A stretch of DNA of 64,000 nt from Poriferisodalis sp965204195 (GCF_965204195.1 NZ_OZ241975.1:1240001-1304000), one strand, 5' to 3'. Positions 8,361 through 17,379 are shown, counted from the stretch's first letter. The notes: a model not told the origin generated them from the letters alone. Numbers and translations: made by a program.

Positions 8361-9860
8361 ATGGCGGAGCTGCGGAAGCCTGACGCCGAGTTCCCCGCCT
8401 ACGACGAGGCGTTTGATCGTGACGGCAACGTCCGCCCGCTCTACGCCGCCATCGTGGAGCGCTTCTCCAACTTCGACTCGGCCGAGCTGCGGCGCCGCGA
8501 GGGCATCATCGAAGAGGAGTTTCGCCGCCAAGGCATCACGTTCACGGTGTACGGCGATTCGCAGGGCACCGAGCGGACTTGGCCGATGGACCTCTTCCCC
8601 CGGCTGATCGCCGCAACCGAGTGGCAGGACATCGAGCGGGGCCTGGCCCAGCGCGTCACCGCCCTGAACCGGTTCCTGGCCGATATCTACACCGGCGAGG
8701 GGGCGGCCATGGCTGACGGCGTCGTGCCCGCATGGCTGGTGCAGTCGTCGGACGGCTTCGAGCGCAATGCGTTCGGTGTCAGCGTGCCGCACGACGCCCA
8801 CTGCGTGATCGCTGGCATCGACCTGGTGCGCGACGCCGAGGGCCAGTACCGGGTGCTCGAGGACAACCTGCGCAACCCGAGCGGCATCAGCTATGTCATC
8901 GAGAACCGGGCGGCGATGACCCGAGCGTTCCCCCGTGTGTGGGAAGACCACACCGTGGAACCTGTCGGCCAGTACGGCCGGATGCTGCGCACGGCGCTCG
9001 AGTCGGTAGCGCCCACCGGGGCGGGTGAAAAGCCGCTCATCGTGATCCTGACGCCAGGCATCTACAACTCGGCGTACTTCGAGCACGCGTTCCTGGCCCG
9101 GGAGATGGGCGTGGAGCTCGTCGAAGGGCCCGACCTGGTGGTGGACGAGCATGTCGTGTACCTGCGCACCATCGAGGGCCTGGTTCCGGTGGACGTGATC
9201 TACCGGCGCATCGACGACTCCTTCCTCGACCCGGTGTCGTTCCGGCCCGACTCCACGCTCGGCGTGCCGGGGCTGCTGGGCGCCATGCGTGCGGGCACGG
9301 TGACCGTCTGCAATGCCGTCGGCAACGGCGTTGCCGATGACAAAGCCATCCACCCCTACGTGACCGACCTGATCCGCTACTACCTCGGCGAGGAGCCGAT
9401 CCTGCCCAACGTCGAGACGTATGTGATGTGGGAGCCCGATCAGCGTGAGGCCGCGTTCGAACGGCTCGACGAGCTGGTCATCAAGCCGGTGGGCGAGTCG
9501 GGGGGCTACGGCATCGTCATCGGGCGCAACGCCACCGACGAGGAATTGGCGAACGCTCGGGCGGATATCGAGGCCGATCCGCGCAACTGGGTGGTCCAGG
9601 AGGTAGTGGAGCTGTCGACGCTGGCCTCCATGTGCGATGACGTGCTCGAGCCGCGCCACCTCGACCTGCGCCCGTTCGTGATCACCGGGGAGCGCACGCA
9701 GGTGTTTCCTGGCGGCCTGACGCGGGTGGCCATGCGCAAGGGCTCGCTGATCGTGAATTCCTCACAGGGCGGCGGCTCGAAGGACACTTGGGTGCTCGCC
9801 CCACAGGGCGAGACGCAGGCGGGCTCGCACAGCTCCGCGCCGATGGGGCCTCGAACGTGA
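8361..9860 (+). CDS. Circularly permuted ATP-grasp family protein
   Basis: This 499-residue protein matches the circularly permuted ATP-grasp type 2 family (DUF404/DUF407). Characteristic stretches are VLEDNLRNPSGISYVIENR, ILTPGIYNSAYFEHAFLA, VIKPVGESGGYGIVIG and VNSSQGGGSKDTWVL near the C-terminus. Family members are thought to be ATP-dependent carboxylate-amine ligases. It is the first gene of a coupled triad with alpha-E and transglutaminase-like genes; its stop overlaps the next GTG. Comparative genomics has proposed that such sets make or modify small peptides, but the product is not known. The last ten residues look non-conserved. Confidence 0.88.
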   Translation: MAELRKPDAEFPAYDEAFDRDGNVRPLYAAIVERFSNFDSAELRRREGIIEEEFRRQGITFTVYGDSQGTERTWPMDLFPRLIAATEWQDIERGLAQRVTALNRFLADIYTGEGAAMADGVVPAWLVQSSDGFERNAFGVSVPHDAHCVIAGIDLVRDAEGQYRVLEDNLRNPSGISYVIENRAAMTRAFPRVWEDHTVEPVGQYGRMLRTALESVAPTGAGEKPLIVILTPGIYNSAYFEHAFLAREMGVELVEGPDLVVDEHVVYLRTIEGLVPVDVIYRRIDDSFLDPVSFRPDSTLGVPGLLGAMRAGTVTVCNAVGNGVADDKAIHPYVTDLIRYYLGEEPILPNVETYVMWEPDQREAAFERLDELVIKPVGESGGYGIVIGRNATDEELANARADIEADPRNWVVQEVVELSTLASMCDDVLEPRHLDLRPFVITGERTQVFPGGLTRVAMRKGSLIVNSSQGGGSKDTWVLAPQGETQAGSHSSAPMGPRT

Positions 9861-10849
9861 TCCTGGCCCGCCACGCCGATTCCCTGCTGTGGGCCGGTCG
9901 CTACTTGGAGCGGGCGGACACCATCGCCCGGTGCGTGTCGGTCGAGACCAATGCCGTCATGCACCGTCAGGCCACTGAGGCCCGGTTGGCCTCCCGCCGG
10001 CTCGTGCAGGCGCTCGGGCTGCAGGACGCATTCGTAGCGGCCCAGGTCGGCACCGGCCCGTATGCCGTCATGGATTTCCTGGTTTCTGACGACTCGCATC
10101 CGGGTTCGGTGGTGTCGGCTGTGGAGGCGGTGAGGGAGAACCTGCGCATCGTGCGCGACCGCATCCCGGTGGAGCTCTGGGAGGAGGCCAACAGCCTGCA
10201 CATCCTCATGCAGAGCGCCAAGTCCGTCGGTGCTGCCGCTCGGGAGCAGACCGGCGGCGAGGTGTCGCGCATGTCGGTGATCACGGCCCGGCGGGGATGT
10301 CGCTCACTCAGCGGCGTCATGACCGAGTCGATGAGCCGTGACGAGGGGTACGCGTTCATGGAGGCTGGCCGGCTGCTCGAACGGTCGATCCTGACGGTGG
10401 AACTGCTGAAGTCGGGTCTGGGCACCGGGAGCGATGTGTTCGACGGGAACCGCCTGCTGGCGTTCACACACTCGCTGCAGGCCGCCCGGCGCGAGCTGGG
10501 GCACTCGCCGCAGTGGCATGCAGTCGCAAAGTTCCTCTTGCAGCACGAGCAAATGCCCCGCTCGGTGTTGTGGTGCCTCGGCCGGGTGGAGCTGCGCTTG
10601 GAGGATCTGGCAGCGGCCGCGGGTGCCGTCGCCACCCCCCGCCGGCGCGCCGGGGCCCTGCGAGCGCATCTGGAGTACGGCGAGCTCGACACGCTGCTGG
10701 CCGAACCCGATGCTGAGCTGGCGTTCTTGGGCTCGGCGTTGGCCGAGCTCGCTGCCGATGTGCACGCCAGCACGGTGGCGAGATCGAGCTTCGCCGAAGT
10801 GCATGCACAGTTCGTGCGGCCCGGAGACGGGAACGGCAGGCCGCAATGA
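9857..10849 (+). CDS. Alpha-E domain protein
   Basis: A 330-residue, all-alpha protein beginning at a GTG that overlaps the stop of the ATP-grasp gene. The opening ILARHADSLLWAGRYLERAD is the family hallmark, and a later EGYAFMEAGRLLERSILT repeats the same type of motif. Alpha-E proteins nearly always sit next to the permuted ATP-grasp and transglutaminase-like proteins, as here. The biochemical role is unknown; it probably acts with them as a complex. It ends in an ATGA overlap with the next gene. A longer start at 9788 would overlap the previous gene and is less likely. Confidence 0.87.
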   Translation: MILARHADSLLWAGRYLERADTIARCVSVETNAVMHRQATEARLASRRLVQALGLQDAFVAAQVGTGPYAVMDFLVSDDSHPGSVVSAVEAVRENLRIVRDRIPVELWEEANSLHILMQSAKSVGAAAREQTGGEVSRMSVITARRGCRSLSGVMTESMSRDEGYAFMEAGRLLERSILTVELLKSGLGTGSDVFDGNRLLAFTHSLQAARRELGHSPQWHAVAKFLLQHEQMPRSVLWCLGRVELRLEDLAAAAGAVATPRRRAGALRAHLEYGELDTLLAEPDAELAFLGSALAELAADVHASTVARSSFAEVHAQFVRPGDGNGRPQ

Positions 10850-11931
10850 GACTCGACATCGCCTACCGGCTGCACTTCACGTACGCGGAGCCCGTCTCGG
10901 AGTCGCAGAACGAGATCCGCGTGCGGCCCCGCGACGATCTGCGCCAGCAGGTGCTGTCGTACCGGCTGACGACCACCCCGGCGACCCGTGTGCTGCAGAC
11001 GCGCGACTACTTCGGCACGACCGTCGACCACCTGGGCATGCGCGCACCGCATGACGATCTGCTGGTGGTTGCCGAAGCTTCCGTGGAGACAACACCGACC
11101 GACGGCGCCCCGGCGCCGGTGAGCTGCGAGCGGTTGGGCGATCAGCAGTTCGTCAACCAGCACGTCGAATATCTGGCGCCGTCCCAGCATGTGCAATGGG
11201 GGGAGTTGGTGGACGAAGTGGCGTCATGGGCCGTCCGCGGTGCTGCCGACGATGTCTGCGAGCGCGTGCTGGCCGTGGCCCAGGCGGTGCCCACGGTGCT
11301 CACCTACGAGCGCGGCTCCACCTCCATCGGTGTGACGCTGGAGGAGCTGATCGACGGCGGCCGAGGGGTCTGTCAGGACTTCGCCCATCTGGCTGTGGGC
11401 ATGCTGCGCTGCATCGGCATCCCCGCGCGCTATGTCTCGGGCTACCTGTTCGCGCTGGACGAAACACGGCTCGACGAGGGTTCCGATGACGGTGGGCCTG
11501 CTGCCGGCGCCGAAGCACCCAACGCCAGCAATGGCGGGAACAGCCATGGCCTTGTCGGCGAGGACGTCTTCGCCCCCGAGCGCGCACCGGCTGCAACGCC
11601 GACGGCCATCTCGGTGCAGACGCACGCGTGGATCGAAGCTGCGGTGCCCGGCTACGGCTGGCATGCCCTTGATCCCACCAACGGCGGGTCTGTGAGCGAG
11701 CGGCATGTGGTGATCGGCTACGGCCGCGACTACAACGATGTCCCGCCGGTGCGCGGCGTGTTCAATGGCACGGCTGATGCCAAGGTGGACGCCGAGGTGA
11801 TCATCGCCCAGCCGACGGCGCCGATGTCAATGGTCACCGAGCCGATCCGTCGCCAGGCCCGGGTCGCGGTCAACCCTCCGGCGACCGACACGAGCGCCCA
11901 GCAGCAGGCAGCCCAGCAACAGCAGCAGTAG
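10846..11931 (+). CDS. Transglutaminase-like cysteine enzyme
   Basis: A 361-residue protein with a beta-rich N-terminal domain typical of bacterial transglutaminase-like proteins (about 1-90, YRLHFTYAEPVSESQNEIRV) and a papain-like core. The catalytic triad is visible: Cys176 in GRGVCQDFAH, His260 in QTHAWIE and Asp276 in ALDPTN. Such enzymes act as proteases, amidases or crosslinkers. An insertion of about 40 low-complexity residues lies between Cys and His, and the C-terminus is a glutamine run (AQQQAAQQQQQ). It is the last gene of the triad, coupled by ATGA. Confidence 0.88.
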   Translation: MRLDIAYRLHFTYAEPVSESQNEIRVRPRDDLRQQVLSYRLTTTPATRVLQTRDYFGTTVDHLGMRAPHDDLLVVAEASVETTPTDGAPAPVSCERLGDQQFVNQHVEYLAPSQHVQWGELVDEVASWAVRGAADDVCERVLAVAQAVPTVLTYERGSTSIGVTLEELIDGGRGVCQDFAHLAVGMLRCIGIPARYVSGYLFALDETRLDEGSDDGGPAAGAEAPNASNGGNSHGLVGEDVFAPERAPAATPTAISVQTHAWIEAAVPGYGWHALDPTNGGSVSERHVVIGYGRDYNDVPPVRGVFNGTADAKVDAEVIIAQPTAPMSMVTEPIRRQARVAVNPPATDTSAQQQAAQQQQQ

Positions 11932-11951
11932 CGCGCCCAGCGGGCGCTGCG

Positions 11952-12006
11952 ACCAGGGGTCGATCGGGGCTCGCGGGCTGTGTGCCGCTACCAGGGGTCG
12001 ATCGGG
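11952..12006. repeat. 17-bp direct repeat copying the end of the carboxyltransferase gene
   Basis: ACCAGGGGTCGATCGGG occurs at 11952-11968 and 11990-12006. The second copy encodes (minus strand) the last residues PIDPW of the carboxyltransferase; the first lies just beyond its stop, in the convergent gap. Confidence 0.8.
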
Positions 12007-13523
12007 TGCTTGCGGCCTTGACGCGGCTGCGGCGAGGGCAGCGTCGCTAGGAGTCGGGCGACGATGCCTCGCGTCTCGGCCGGATCGATGATGTCGTCGA
12101 GCAGGAATGATCGGGCGAACTCCAGACCGGTGTTGCGCTCCTTCCACTCGGCGACGCGCCGATCCCGGATCTCACGCTCGGTTGCGTCGTCGGGCGCCGC
12201 CTCGAGCTCGTCGCGGAACACGATGTTCACCGCTCCTTCGAGGCCCATGCCGCCGAATTCGGCGGTCGGCCAGCCGACGTACAGGTCGGGGTCGAGCGCG
12301 TCGGAGCCCATCGCGTAGTAGCCGAGGCCGTATGCCTTGCGCAGGATCACGCTGAGGATCGGCACGTCGGTAGCGCTGAGCGCCACCAGGGTGCGGGCGC
12401 TGTGACGCACGAGGGCTGACTTCTCCGCAGCCGTCCCGATCATGAAGCCCGGTGTGTCACACAGGAAGAGCAGCGGCAGGTCGTAGGCATTGCACAGCTC
12501 GACATGGCGCGAGAACTTGGCCGAGCCTTCGGCGTCGATCGCGCCGGCACCGAACATCGGGTTGTTCGCCAGCACGCCGATGGGGTGCCCGTCGATCCGG
12601 CACAGCGACGTTGACAGGCACCGGCCGAACTTCGGGCGCAGCTCCAGGACCGACCCTTCGTCGGCCAGGATCTCCACGATCTTGCGCACGTCATAGGCAC
12701 GCCGGGGGTTCTCGGGCACCATCGTGCGCAACGGGGTTTGGTCCGCGGCGACCGGCGGCGGGGGAGTCGCCACGTCGGTGAAGTACGACAGGTACCGGCG
12801 CGCCGTCTGCAGTGCCGCTGTCTCGTCGTCGACGACCAACTCGATCGTGCCCACCCGCTCGTGCATCGACATGGGGCCGAGTTCTTCGGGGGTCAAGTCC
12901 TCGCCGGTCGCGGACCTCACGAGCGGCGGCCCCGAGATGCCCAGCGTGGAGTCCTGGGTCGCGATCACCACGTCGGAGGTGCCGGCGATGTTGGCCTGGC
13001 CGGCGAAGCTCGGCCCCGACAGGATCGTGACGATCGGCACCAGGCCGGAGAGCCGTGCGAGCTGGATGAAGGTGGTGACCGTGCCGCTGTCGTAGAACAG
13101 CTCGGTGGCGCGTGCCCCGGCGCCTTCCGACCAGAAGATGACCGGCCAGCGGTTGCGCTCGGCCACCTCCATCATCCGGTCCATCTTGCGATGGTTGGTC
13201 GGGCTCTGGCTGCCGCCCATCACCGTGTAGTCGTAGGTGAAGGCGCACACCGCGACGCCGTCCACTTGCCCGACGCCCATGACCAGGCCGTCGGCTGGCG
13301 CATCGCCCAGCGAGCGGATCTGGGGCTGCGCGAGCTGGCCGTACTCGACAAACGTGTCGGGATCGAACAGCGCAGCGATGCGTTCCCGTGCGGTCCACCG
13401 ACCCCGGGCATGCTGGCGCGCAACCGCTGTGGGCCGCGCCTCGTCGAGCGTGGCTTCCTTGGCCGCCATGGCCTTGGCCAGCAGCGGAGGCGCATCTGAT
13501 TCCGGAGAAGCTTCGTCACTCAC
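11988..13523 (-). CDS. Acyl-CoA carboxylase carboxyltransferase subunit
   Basis: This 511-residue protein is a biotin-dependent carboxyltransferase (AccD/PccB/MccB superfamily) that moves CO2 from carboxybiotin to an acyl-CoA. Both crotonase-fold halves are present: the first contains TYDYTVMGGSQSPTNHRKMD, the second LFLCDTPGFMIGTAAE and GYYAMGSDALDP. The GTG at 13523 (VSDEASPESD) is preferred because upstream codons would run through the divergent promoter region and the next gene. No biotin carboxylase or BCCP is adjacent, so it must use subunits encoded elsewhere. The carboxylase at 29286-32723 is self-contained. The acyl substrate is undetermined. Confidence 0.9.
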   Translation of the reverse strand: MSDEASPESDAPPLLAKAMAAKEATLDEARPTAVARQHARGRWTARERIAALFDPDTFVEYGQLAQPQIRSLGDAPADGLVMGVGQVDGVAVCAFTYDYTVMGGSQSPTNHRKMDRMMEVAERNRWPVIFWSEGAGARATELFYDSGTVTTFIQLARLSGLVPIVTILSGPSFAGQANIAGTSDVVIATQDSTLGISGPPLVRSATGEDLTPEELGPMSMHERVGTIELVVDDETAALQTARRYLSYFTDVATPPPPVAADQTPLRTMVPENPRRAYDVRKIVEILADEGSVLELRPKFGRCLSTSLCRIDGHPIGVLANNPMFGAGAIDAEGSAKFSRHVELCNAYDLPLLFLCDTPGFMIGTAAEKSALVRHSARTLVALSATDVPILSVILRKAYGLGYYAMGSDALDPDLYVGWPTAEFGGMGLEGAVNIVFRDELEAAPDDATEREIRDRRVAEWKERNTGLEFARSFLLDDIIDPAETRGIVARLLATLPSPQPRQGRKHPIDPW

Positions 13524-13536
13524 GCAGCAAGAACCT

Positions 13537-13566
13537 AGAGGCTGAGCCGGTAGGCGAACCCGTGGC
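13537..13566 (+). repeat. Partial copy of the dispersed 66-bp repeat
   Basis: AGAGGCTGAGCCGGTAGGCG and the following CGAACCCGTGGC resemble the first half of the full copies at 43999-44064 and 49091-49156. It sits in the divergent promoter gap. Confidence 0.6.
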
Positions 13567-13568
13567 GT

Positions 13569-13582
13569 TAGGGTGCGCGGCG
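13569..13582 (+). promoter_or_regulatory. -10 box for a leaderless GTG
   Basis: TAGGGT (13569-13574) is followed by 7 bases and GTG at 13582. A GTG at 13573 is in frame but overlaps the box, so the later start is favoured. Confidence 0.55.
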
Positions 13583-15003
13583 TGAAGCCGACGGATGAGG
13601 TGTTGGCCGAGCGGCGGGCGCGGGTGGCCAAGCGCTGGGAGCTCACCGACGAGGTCGTGGTCTTGCGCGCTGGCGAGCCGGCAAGCTGGTCGGGGACCGA
13701 TCAGCACTTTGCGTTCCTGCCCCATCCTGATATCGCCTACCTGACGGCGGTGGGCTCGCCGGGCACGACGCTGGCCTTCGACGCCGCCGCTGGCGAGTGG
13801 GAGCTGTTCGGGCCCCGCTTCACGTCCGAGCGGCTCGTCTGGGAGCAGCCGCCGACACCCGTCGGTCAGCCGCTGGACGAACTGGGCGCTTGGCTGGAAC
13901 AGCGTGGCGAACGCACAGTCATCGAGCTGGGCGCGGGCGCAGCAATGCCCCAGGCGCTTCCCTCGTCGGCAGCGCCGGACAAGGCTGACACGCCTGACGC
14001 TGATACAGCCGATGCCGCAGCGGAGACCGCGCCGGGCGACAATGCCGACGAGCACGCTGATGCCTCGACCGAAGCGACGGTGCTGCGGCTCAGCGCTGCC
14101 ATCGCGCTGGAGCGCATGACCAAGGACGATGCGGAACTCGACGACATCCGTCAGGCTGCTGCGGCCAGCACGGCAGGATTCGAGTGGGTGTACCAGCATG
14201 CGGCGCCTGGCATGACCGAGCGTGAGATCCAGGTCGGCATGGAGGCGCAGTTTTACGCCGCAGGAGCACCCCGCGTGGCCTACGACAGCATCGTTGCCTC
14301 TGGGCCGCACGGCGCCTACCTGCACTACGTCTATGCAGGCGATGATCCGCTGCGTCCCGCGACTCGCACCGTCGAAGCTGGCGACCTGCTGCTCATCGAT
14401 GCCGGCGCGCAGTTCGGCGGCTACGCCAGCGACGTCACCCGCACGATGGTCGTGGGTGCTGATCCCACCGACGAGCAGGAGTTCCTGTGGAAGCTGGTGC
14501 TCAGCGCCCAGCAGCAGACCATCGACATGTGCCGCCCCGGCATCGTTTGGAAGGAGGTGCACCTGGCTGCCGCCCGCATCCTGGGTGCCGGCCTCGTCGA
14601 GTTGGGCGTGCTCCAGGGCGACCCTGCAGAACTTGTGTCAGCCGGCGCGGTGGCGTTGTTCTTCCCCCACGGGCTCGGCCACCTGCTCGGCCTGTCGGTG
14701 CACGACATCACGAGCATCCCCTACAGCCGGGAACCGAGCGACGATCCAGTGCTGTCCAAGCTGGGACCTGACCGAGTGCTCGGGCCGGGCATGGTGACCA
14801 CCGTCGAACCCGGGATCTACTTCATCGACGCCCTACTGTGCGACCCGGCCCGACGGGAGAAGTTCGCCGAGAGCGTCGTGTGGGAGCGCGTCGACGAGCT
14901 GCGGGGCTTCGGCGGCATCCGCATCGAGGACGACGTGCTGGTGACCGATGGCGATCCCGAGGTGCTGACCGCGGCGATCGACAAGCCGATCCGCATCGGC
15001 TGA
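13582..15003 (+). CDS. Xaa-Pro aminopeptidase (aminopeptidase P, M24B)
   Basis: A 473-residue dinuclear-metal peptidase that removes an N-terminal residue preceding proline. The M24 metal ligands are all visible: Asp273 (LLIDAGA), Asp284 (ASDVTRT), the histidine pair in HGLGH at 363-367, Glu409 (TVEPGIY) and Glu449 (IRIEDD). The N-terminal creatinase-like domain (about 1-170) contains a low-complexity acidic/alanine insert around residues 130-165, which probably forms a flexible linker. There is no signal peptide. It is divergent from the carboxyltransferase and has its own promoter. Confidence 0.93.
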   Translation: MKPTDEVLAERRARVAKRWELTDEVVVLRAGEPASWSGTDQHFAFLPHPDIAYLTAVGSPGTTLAFDAAAGEWELFGPRFTSERLVWEQPPTPVGQPLDELGAWLEQRGERTVIELGAGAAMPQALPSSAAPDKADTPDADTADAAAETAPGDNADEHADASTEATVLRLSAAIALERMTKDDAELDDIRQAAAASTAGFEWVYQHAAPGMTEREIQVGMEAQFYAAGAPRVAYDSIVASGPHGAYLHYVYAGDDPLRPATRTVEAGDLLLIDAGAQFGGYASDVTRTMVVGADPTDEQEFLWKLVLSAQQQTIDMCRPGIVWKEVHLAAARILGAGLVELGVLQGDPAELVSAGAVALFFPHGLGHLLGLSVHDITSIPYSREPSDDPVLSKLGPDRVLGPGMVTTVEPGIYFIDALLCDPARREKFAESVVWERVDELRGFGGIRIEDDVLVTDGDPEVLTAAIDKPIRIG

Positions 15004-15063
15004 GACGGGAATTGCCCACCCCATGCACTTCGGGCCCTGCGGCCGGTTCCGGAGGCTGAGCCG

Positions 15064-16374
15064 ATGAGCGGGCAGAGCTACGACGCCGTTGTCATCGGAG
15101 CGGGCGTCATCGGCAATGCCGTCACCTGTGAGCTGGCCCGGCGCGGCTGGCGGGTGGTGGGTGTCGATCGCAACCCAGGGGCCGGCCAGGGTTCCACCAG
15201 CGCTTCATCGGCCATCGTGCGGTTCACGTATTCCACCCGGGCGGGGGTGGCGATGTCATACGAAGGCTTGCAGTACTGGCTGAACTGGCCCACCCACATC
15301 GGCGACTGCGACGAGGCCGGCTACTCCACGTTCACCAAATGCGGGATGCTCACGCTGATCAGCGGCGACGGTCCGCACCTGCTGCCCGTCCCGCATTTCG
15401 ACGCGCTCGGCGTGCCCTACGAGATCTGGGATCGTGACGAGGCGGCCGCCCGGCTTGGCCACTTCGACCTGTCGCAGTTCGGACCGCCCCGGCAGATCGC
15501 CGATCCCGACTTCTGGTCCGAGCCGACATCGCATCTCGAAGGTGCGCTGTGGACGCCCGAAGCCGGCTACGTCGGCGACCCGCAGCTCGCGGCCCACAAT
15601 CTTCGACTGGCGGCGGAAGCCGCAGGGGCAGAGTTTCGCTTCGGCGAAACCGTGGTGGGGATCGCCGGATCAGGACGAGCCAAAGGAGTCGTGCTGGCGG
15701 GTGGCGAAGTGCTGGCTGCACCAGTGGTCGTGAATGTCGCCGGTCCGCACAGCAGCGCCATCAACGAGTTGGCGGGTGTGCTGGACGACATGACGGTCAG
15801 CACCCGGCCGCAGCGCAAGGAGGTGTACCACGTGCCGTCACCGGCTGGGGTCGACTTCGAGCGCGTCGGCGCGGCGATGGCCGATGACGACTGCGGCTGC
15901 TACGTGCGACCCGAGGTGGGCAACAACATCCTCATCGGCTCGCTCGAACTCGACATGACCGACCTGGAATGGCTTACCGCCGACGAGGTCGACGATTGCT
16001 CCCAAGACCTCACCCGCGAGCAATGGGAAACCCACGTCTTGCGGTTTGCCAGGCGCATGCCAGAACTCGGCCTGCCGCACCAGCCGAGGGGCGTCGTGGG
16101 TGTGTACGACGTGACCGACGATTGGATCCCCATCTACGACCGCACCTCGCTCGACGGGTTCTATGTGGCTATCGGCACCAGCGGCAATCAGTTCAAGAAC
16201 GCTGCGGTGGCCGGTCACTGCATGGCCGAGCTGATCGGTGCGGTCGAAGCCGACCACGACCACGATGCCGACCCGGTCGTGGTGACCGGCAAGCACACCG
16301 GATTCGACATCGACATGGGCACGTTCTCACGCAACCGCGATCTCCACGGTTCGTCGATGTCGGTGCTCGGCTAA
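15064..16374 (+). CDS. FAD-dependent oxidoreductase (DAO family)
   Basis: A 436-residue flavoprotein with an N-terminal Rossmann motif GAGVIG (residues 12-17) and a DAO fold similar to sarcosine or dimethylglycine oxidases and dehydrogenases. SSAIVRFTYSTRAGVAMSYE follows the FAD site, and the C-terminal part (DDWIPIYDR, YVAIGTSGNQFKNAAVAG) closes over the flavin. Family members oxidise C-N bonds of amino acids or methylated amines. GGAGG (15051-15055) gives a strong ribosome site for the ATG at 15064. No glycine-cleavage-T-like domain is attached, so it is not a full dimethylglycine dehydrogenase. Confidence 0.85.
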   Translation: MSGQSYDAVVIGAGVIGNAVTCELARRGWRVVGVDRNPGAGQGSTSASSAIVRFTYSTRAGVAMSYEGLQYWLNWPTHIGDCDEAGYSTFTKCGMLTLISGDGPHLLPVPHFDALGVPYEIWDRDEAAARLGHFDLSQFGPPRQIADPDFWSEPTSHLEGALWTPEAGYVGDPQLAAHNLRLAAEAAGAEFRFGETVVGIAGSGRAKGVVLAGGEVLAAPVVVNVAGPHSSAINELAGVLDDMTVSTRPQRKEVYHVPSPAGVDFERVGAAMADDDCGCYVRPEVGNNILIGSLELDMTDLEWLTADEVDDCSQDLTREQWETHVLRFARRMPELGLPHQPRGVVGVYDVTDDWIPIYDRTSLDGFYVAIGTSGNQFKNAAVAGHCMAELIGAVEADHDHDADPVVVTGKHTGFDIDMGTFSRNRDLHGSSMSVLG

Positions 16375-16388
16375 CCCCAGGCGCTGTG

Positions 16389-16493
16389 TTTGATGGTTCG
16401 CTTGGCTAGCGCCATGCACTGGATCTGATGGTTCGCATGGCTAACGCCATGCACTGCGTCTGATGGTTCGCATGGCTAACGCCATGCGAACAC
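16389..16493. terminator. Three tandem 35-bp hairpin repeats between convergent genes
   Basis: Units at 16389-16423, 16424-16458 and 16459-16493 repeat the theme TGATGGTTCGCATGGCTAAC then GCCATGC. Each holds an inverted pair around a 4-base loop; in the third the stem is a perfect 10 bp (TTCGCATGGC / GCCATGCGAA). The third unit spans the stop codon and last residues (FAWR) of the NUDIX gene, so the other two are copies of that gene's tail. Likely a bidirectional terminator. Confidence 0.75.
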
Positions 16494-17288
16494 GGGCTGC
16501 TCCAGTTCGTCGACGCGGGTGTTGAGGCCGTCGTAAGCGACGGCGCGGAATTGGTAGAGCACGGCGCCGGTGGGGGCGTGGATGAGGTCGCCGCCGATGG
16601 GTACCTGCACGACGGGACGGTCGCTTTCGGGGATGCTGACGAATCGGGGAGAGTCGGGCCGGATCAGCTCGCGCAGCGACACCCGATGCACCGATGCCAC
16701 CTCGGCGGGATTCGCTACCGGCTCGCGGTCGTCGGTCAGCCAGAAGACGAACGGGCTGATGACGTAGCCCGAGCGGGTGGGGTAGTCGTCAAGCCGGCCG
16801 AGCAGGTCATCGCCGGTCAGCTCCAGGCCGACTTCTTCGGAGCACTCGCGGATGGCTGCTTCGAGCACGGTCTCGCCGTCGTCCACCCGGCCGCCCGGCA
16901 GTGCCCATTGGCCCCGGTGGCCGCGCAGGTGTGAGCCTCGCCGGGTCAGCAGCACCGATGCACCGCCGGCTGTTCCCTCGACATCGCCGGTCAGCGTCGG
17001 ATCGTCGGCGGCGCCCGGGATGTCCGCCAGCAACTCGCGCCGCTCCTCGGCGCCGAGGCCGCTGAATGCGGGGTCGGAGCCGTGCAGCTCGGCGTCGCTG
17101 TCGAGCACGATCACTGCGACCGCAGCGTGCTTGCGTCCCTCGCCCGGGTGTTGGTGCACCTCATGGCGGGCCAGGTTGGCTACCAGTCGTTCCCGCAGCG
17201 CAGCATCGTGCGCGATCTCGCGAGCCGGCCTCATCACTCGATTCGGGCTCGACGCAGCGCTCGGCATGGCCGCAGAGTCTGACACCAC
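16476..17288 (-). CDS. NUDIX hydrolase, CoA pyrophosphatase-like
   Basis: A 270-residue NUDIX hydrolase. The NUDIX box GX5EX7REUXEEXGU runs from about residue 132 (GGRVDDGETVLEAAIREC, then SEEVGL). Just before it, LLTRRGSHLRGHRGQWALPG matches the additional motif of the CoA-pyrophosphatase group, which splits CoA and its thioesters into phosphopantetheine and 3',5'-ADP. That would suit a genome rich in acyl-CoA metabolism. The N-terminus is uncertain: GTG at 17288 or 17285, or an ATG at 17267. The 3' end lies in a hairpin repeat. Confidence 0.85.
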   Translation of the reverse strand: MVSDSAAMPSAASSPNRVMRPAREIAHDAALRERLVANLARHEVHQHPGEGRKHAAVAVIVLDSDAELHGSDPAFSGLGAEERRELLADIPGAADDPTLTGDVEGTAGGASVLLTRRGSHLRGHRGQWALPGGRVDDGETVLEAAIRECSEEVGLELTGDDLLGRLDDYPTRSGYVISPFVFWLTDDREPVANPAEVASVHRVSLRELIRPDSPRFVSIPESDRPVVQVPIGGDLIHAPTGAVLYQFRAVAYDGLNTRVDELEQPVFAWR

Positions 17289-17379
17289 GGCTCTCCCGCT
17301 GCCGATCCGACGAGGACGTGATGAAGCCAGATCAGTGAGCGCCGCCGCCGGTGAGCCGTCTTTGCGTGCGATTGCTCTC

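Noticed and set aside
8200..8607. Possible small gene in the gap before the ATP-grasp gene
   Set aside because: It overlaps the ATP-grasp gene by about 250 bases in another frame and turns into Arg/Ser-rich sequence; no ribosome site. I see no gene in 8174-8360.
16389..16493. CRISPR array
   Set aside because: The three units are contiguous with no spacers and no cas genes are in the window; it is a tandem hairpin repeat.
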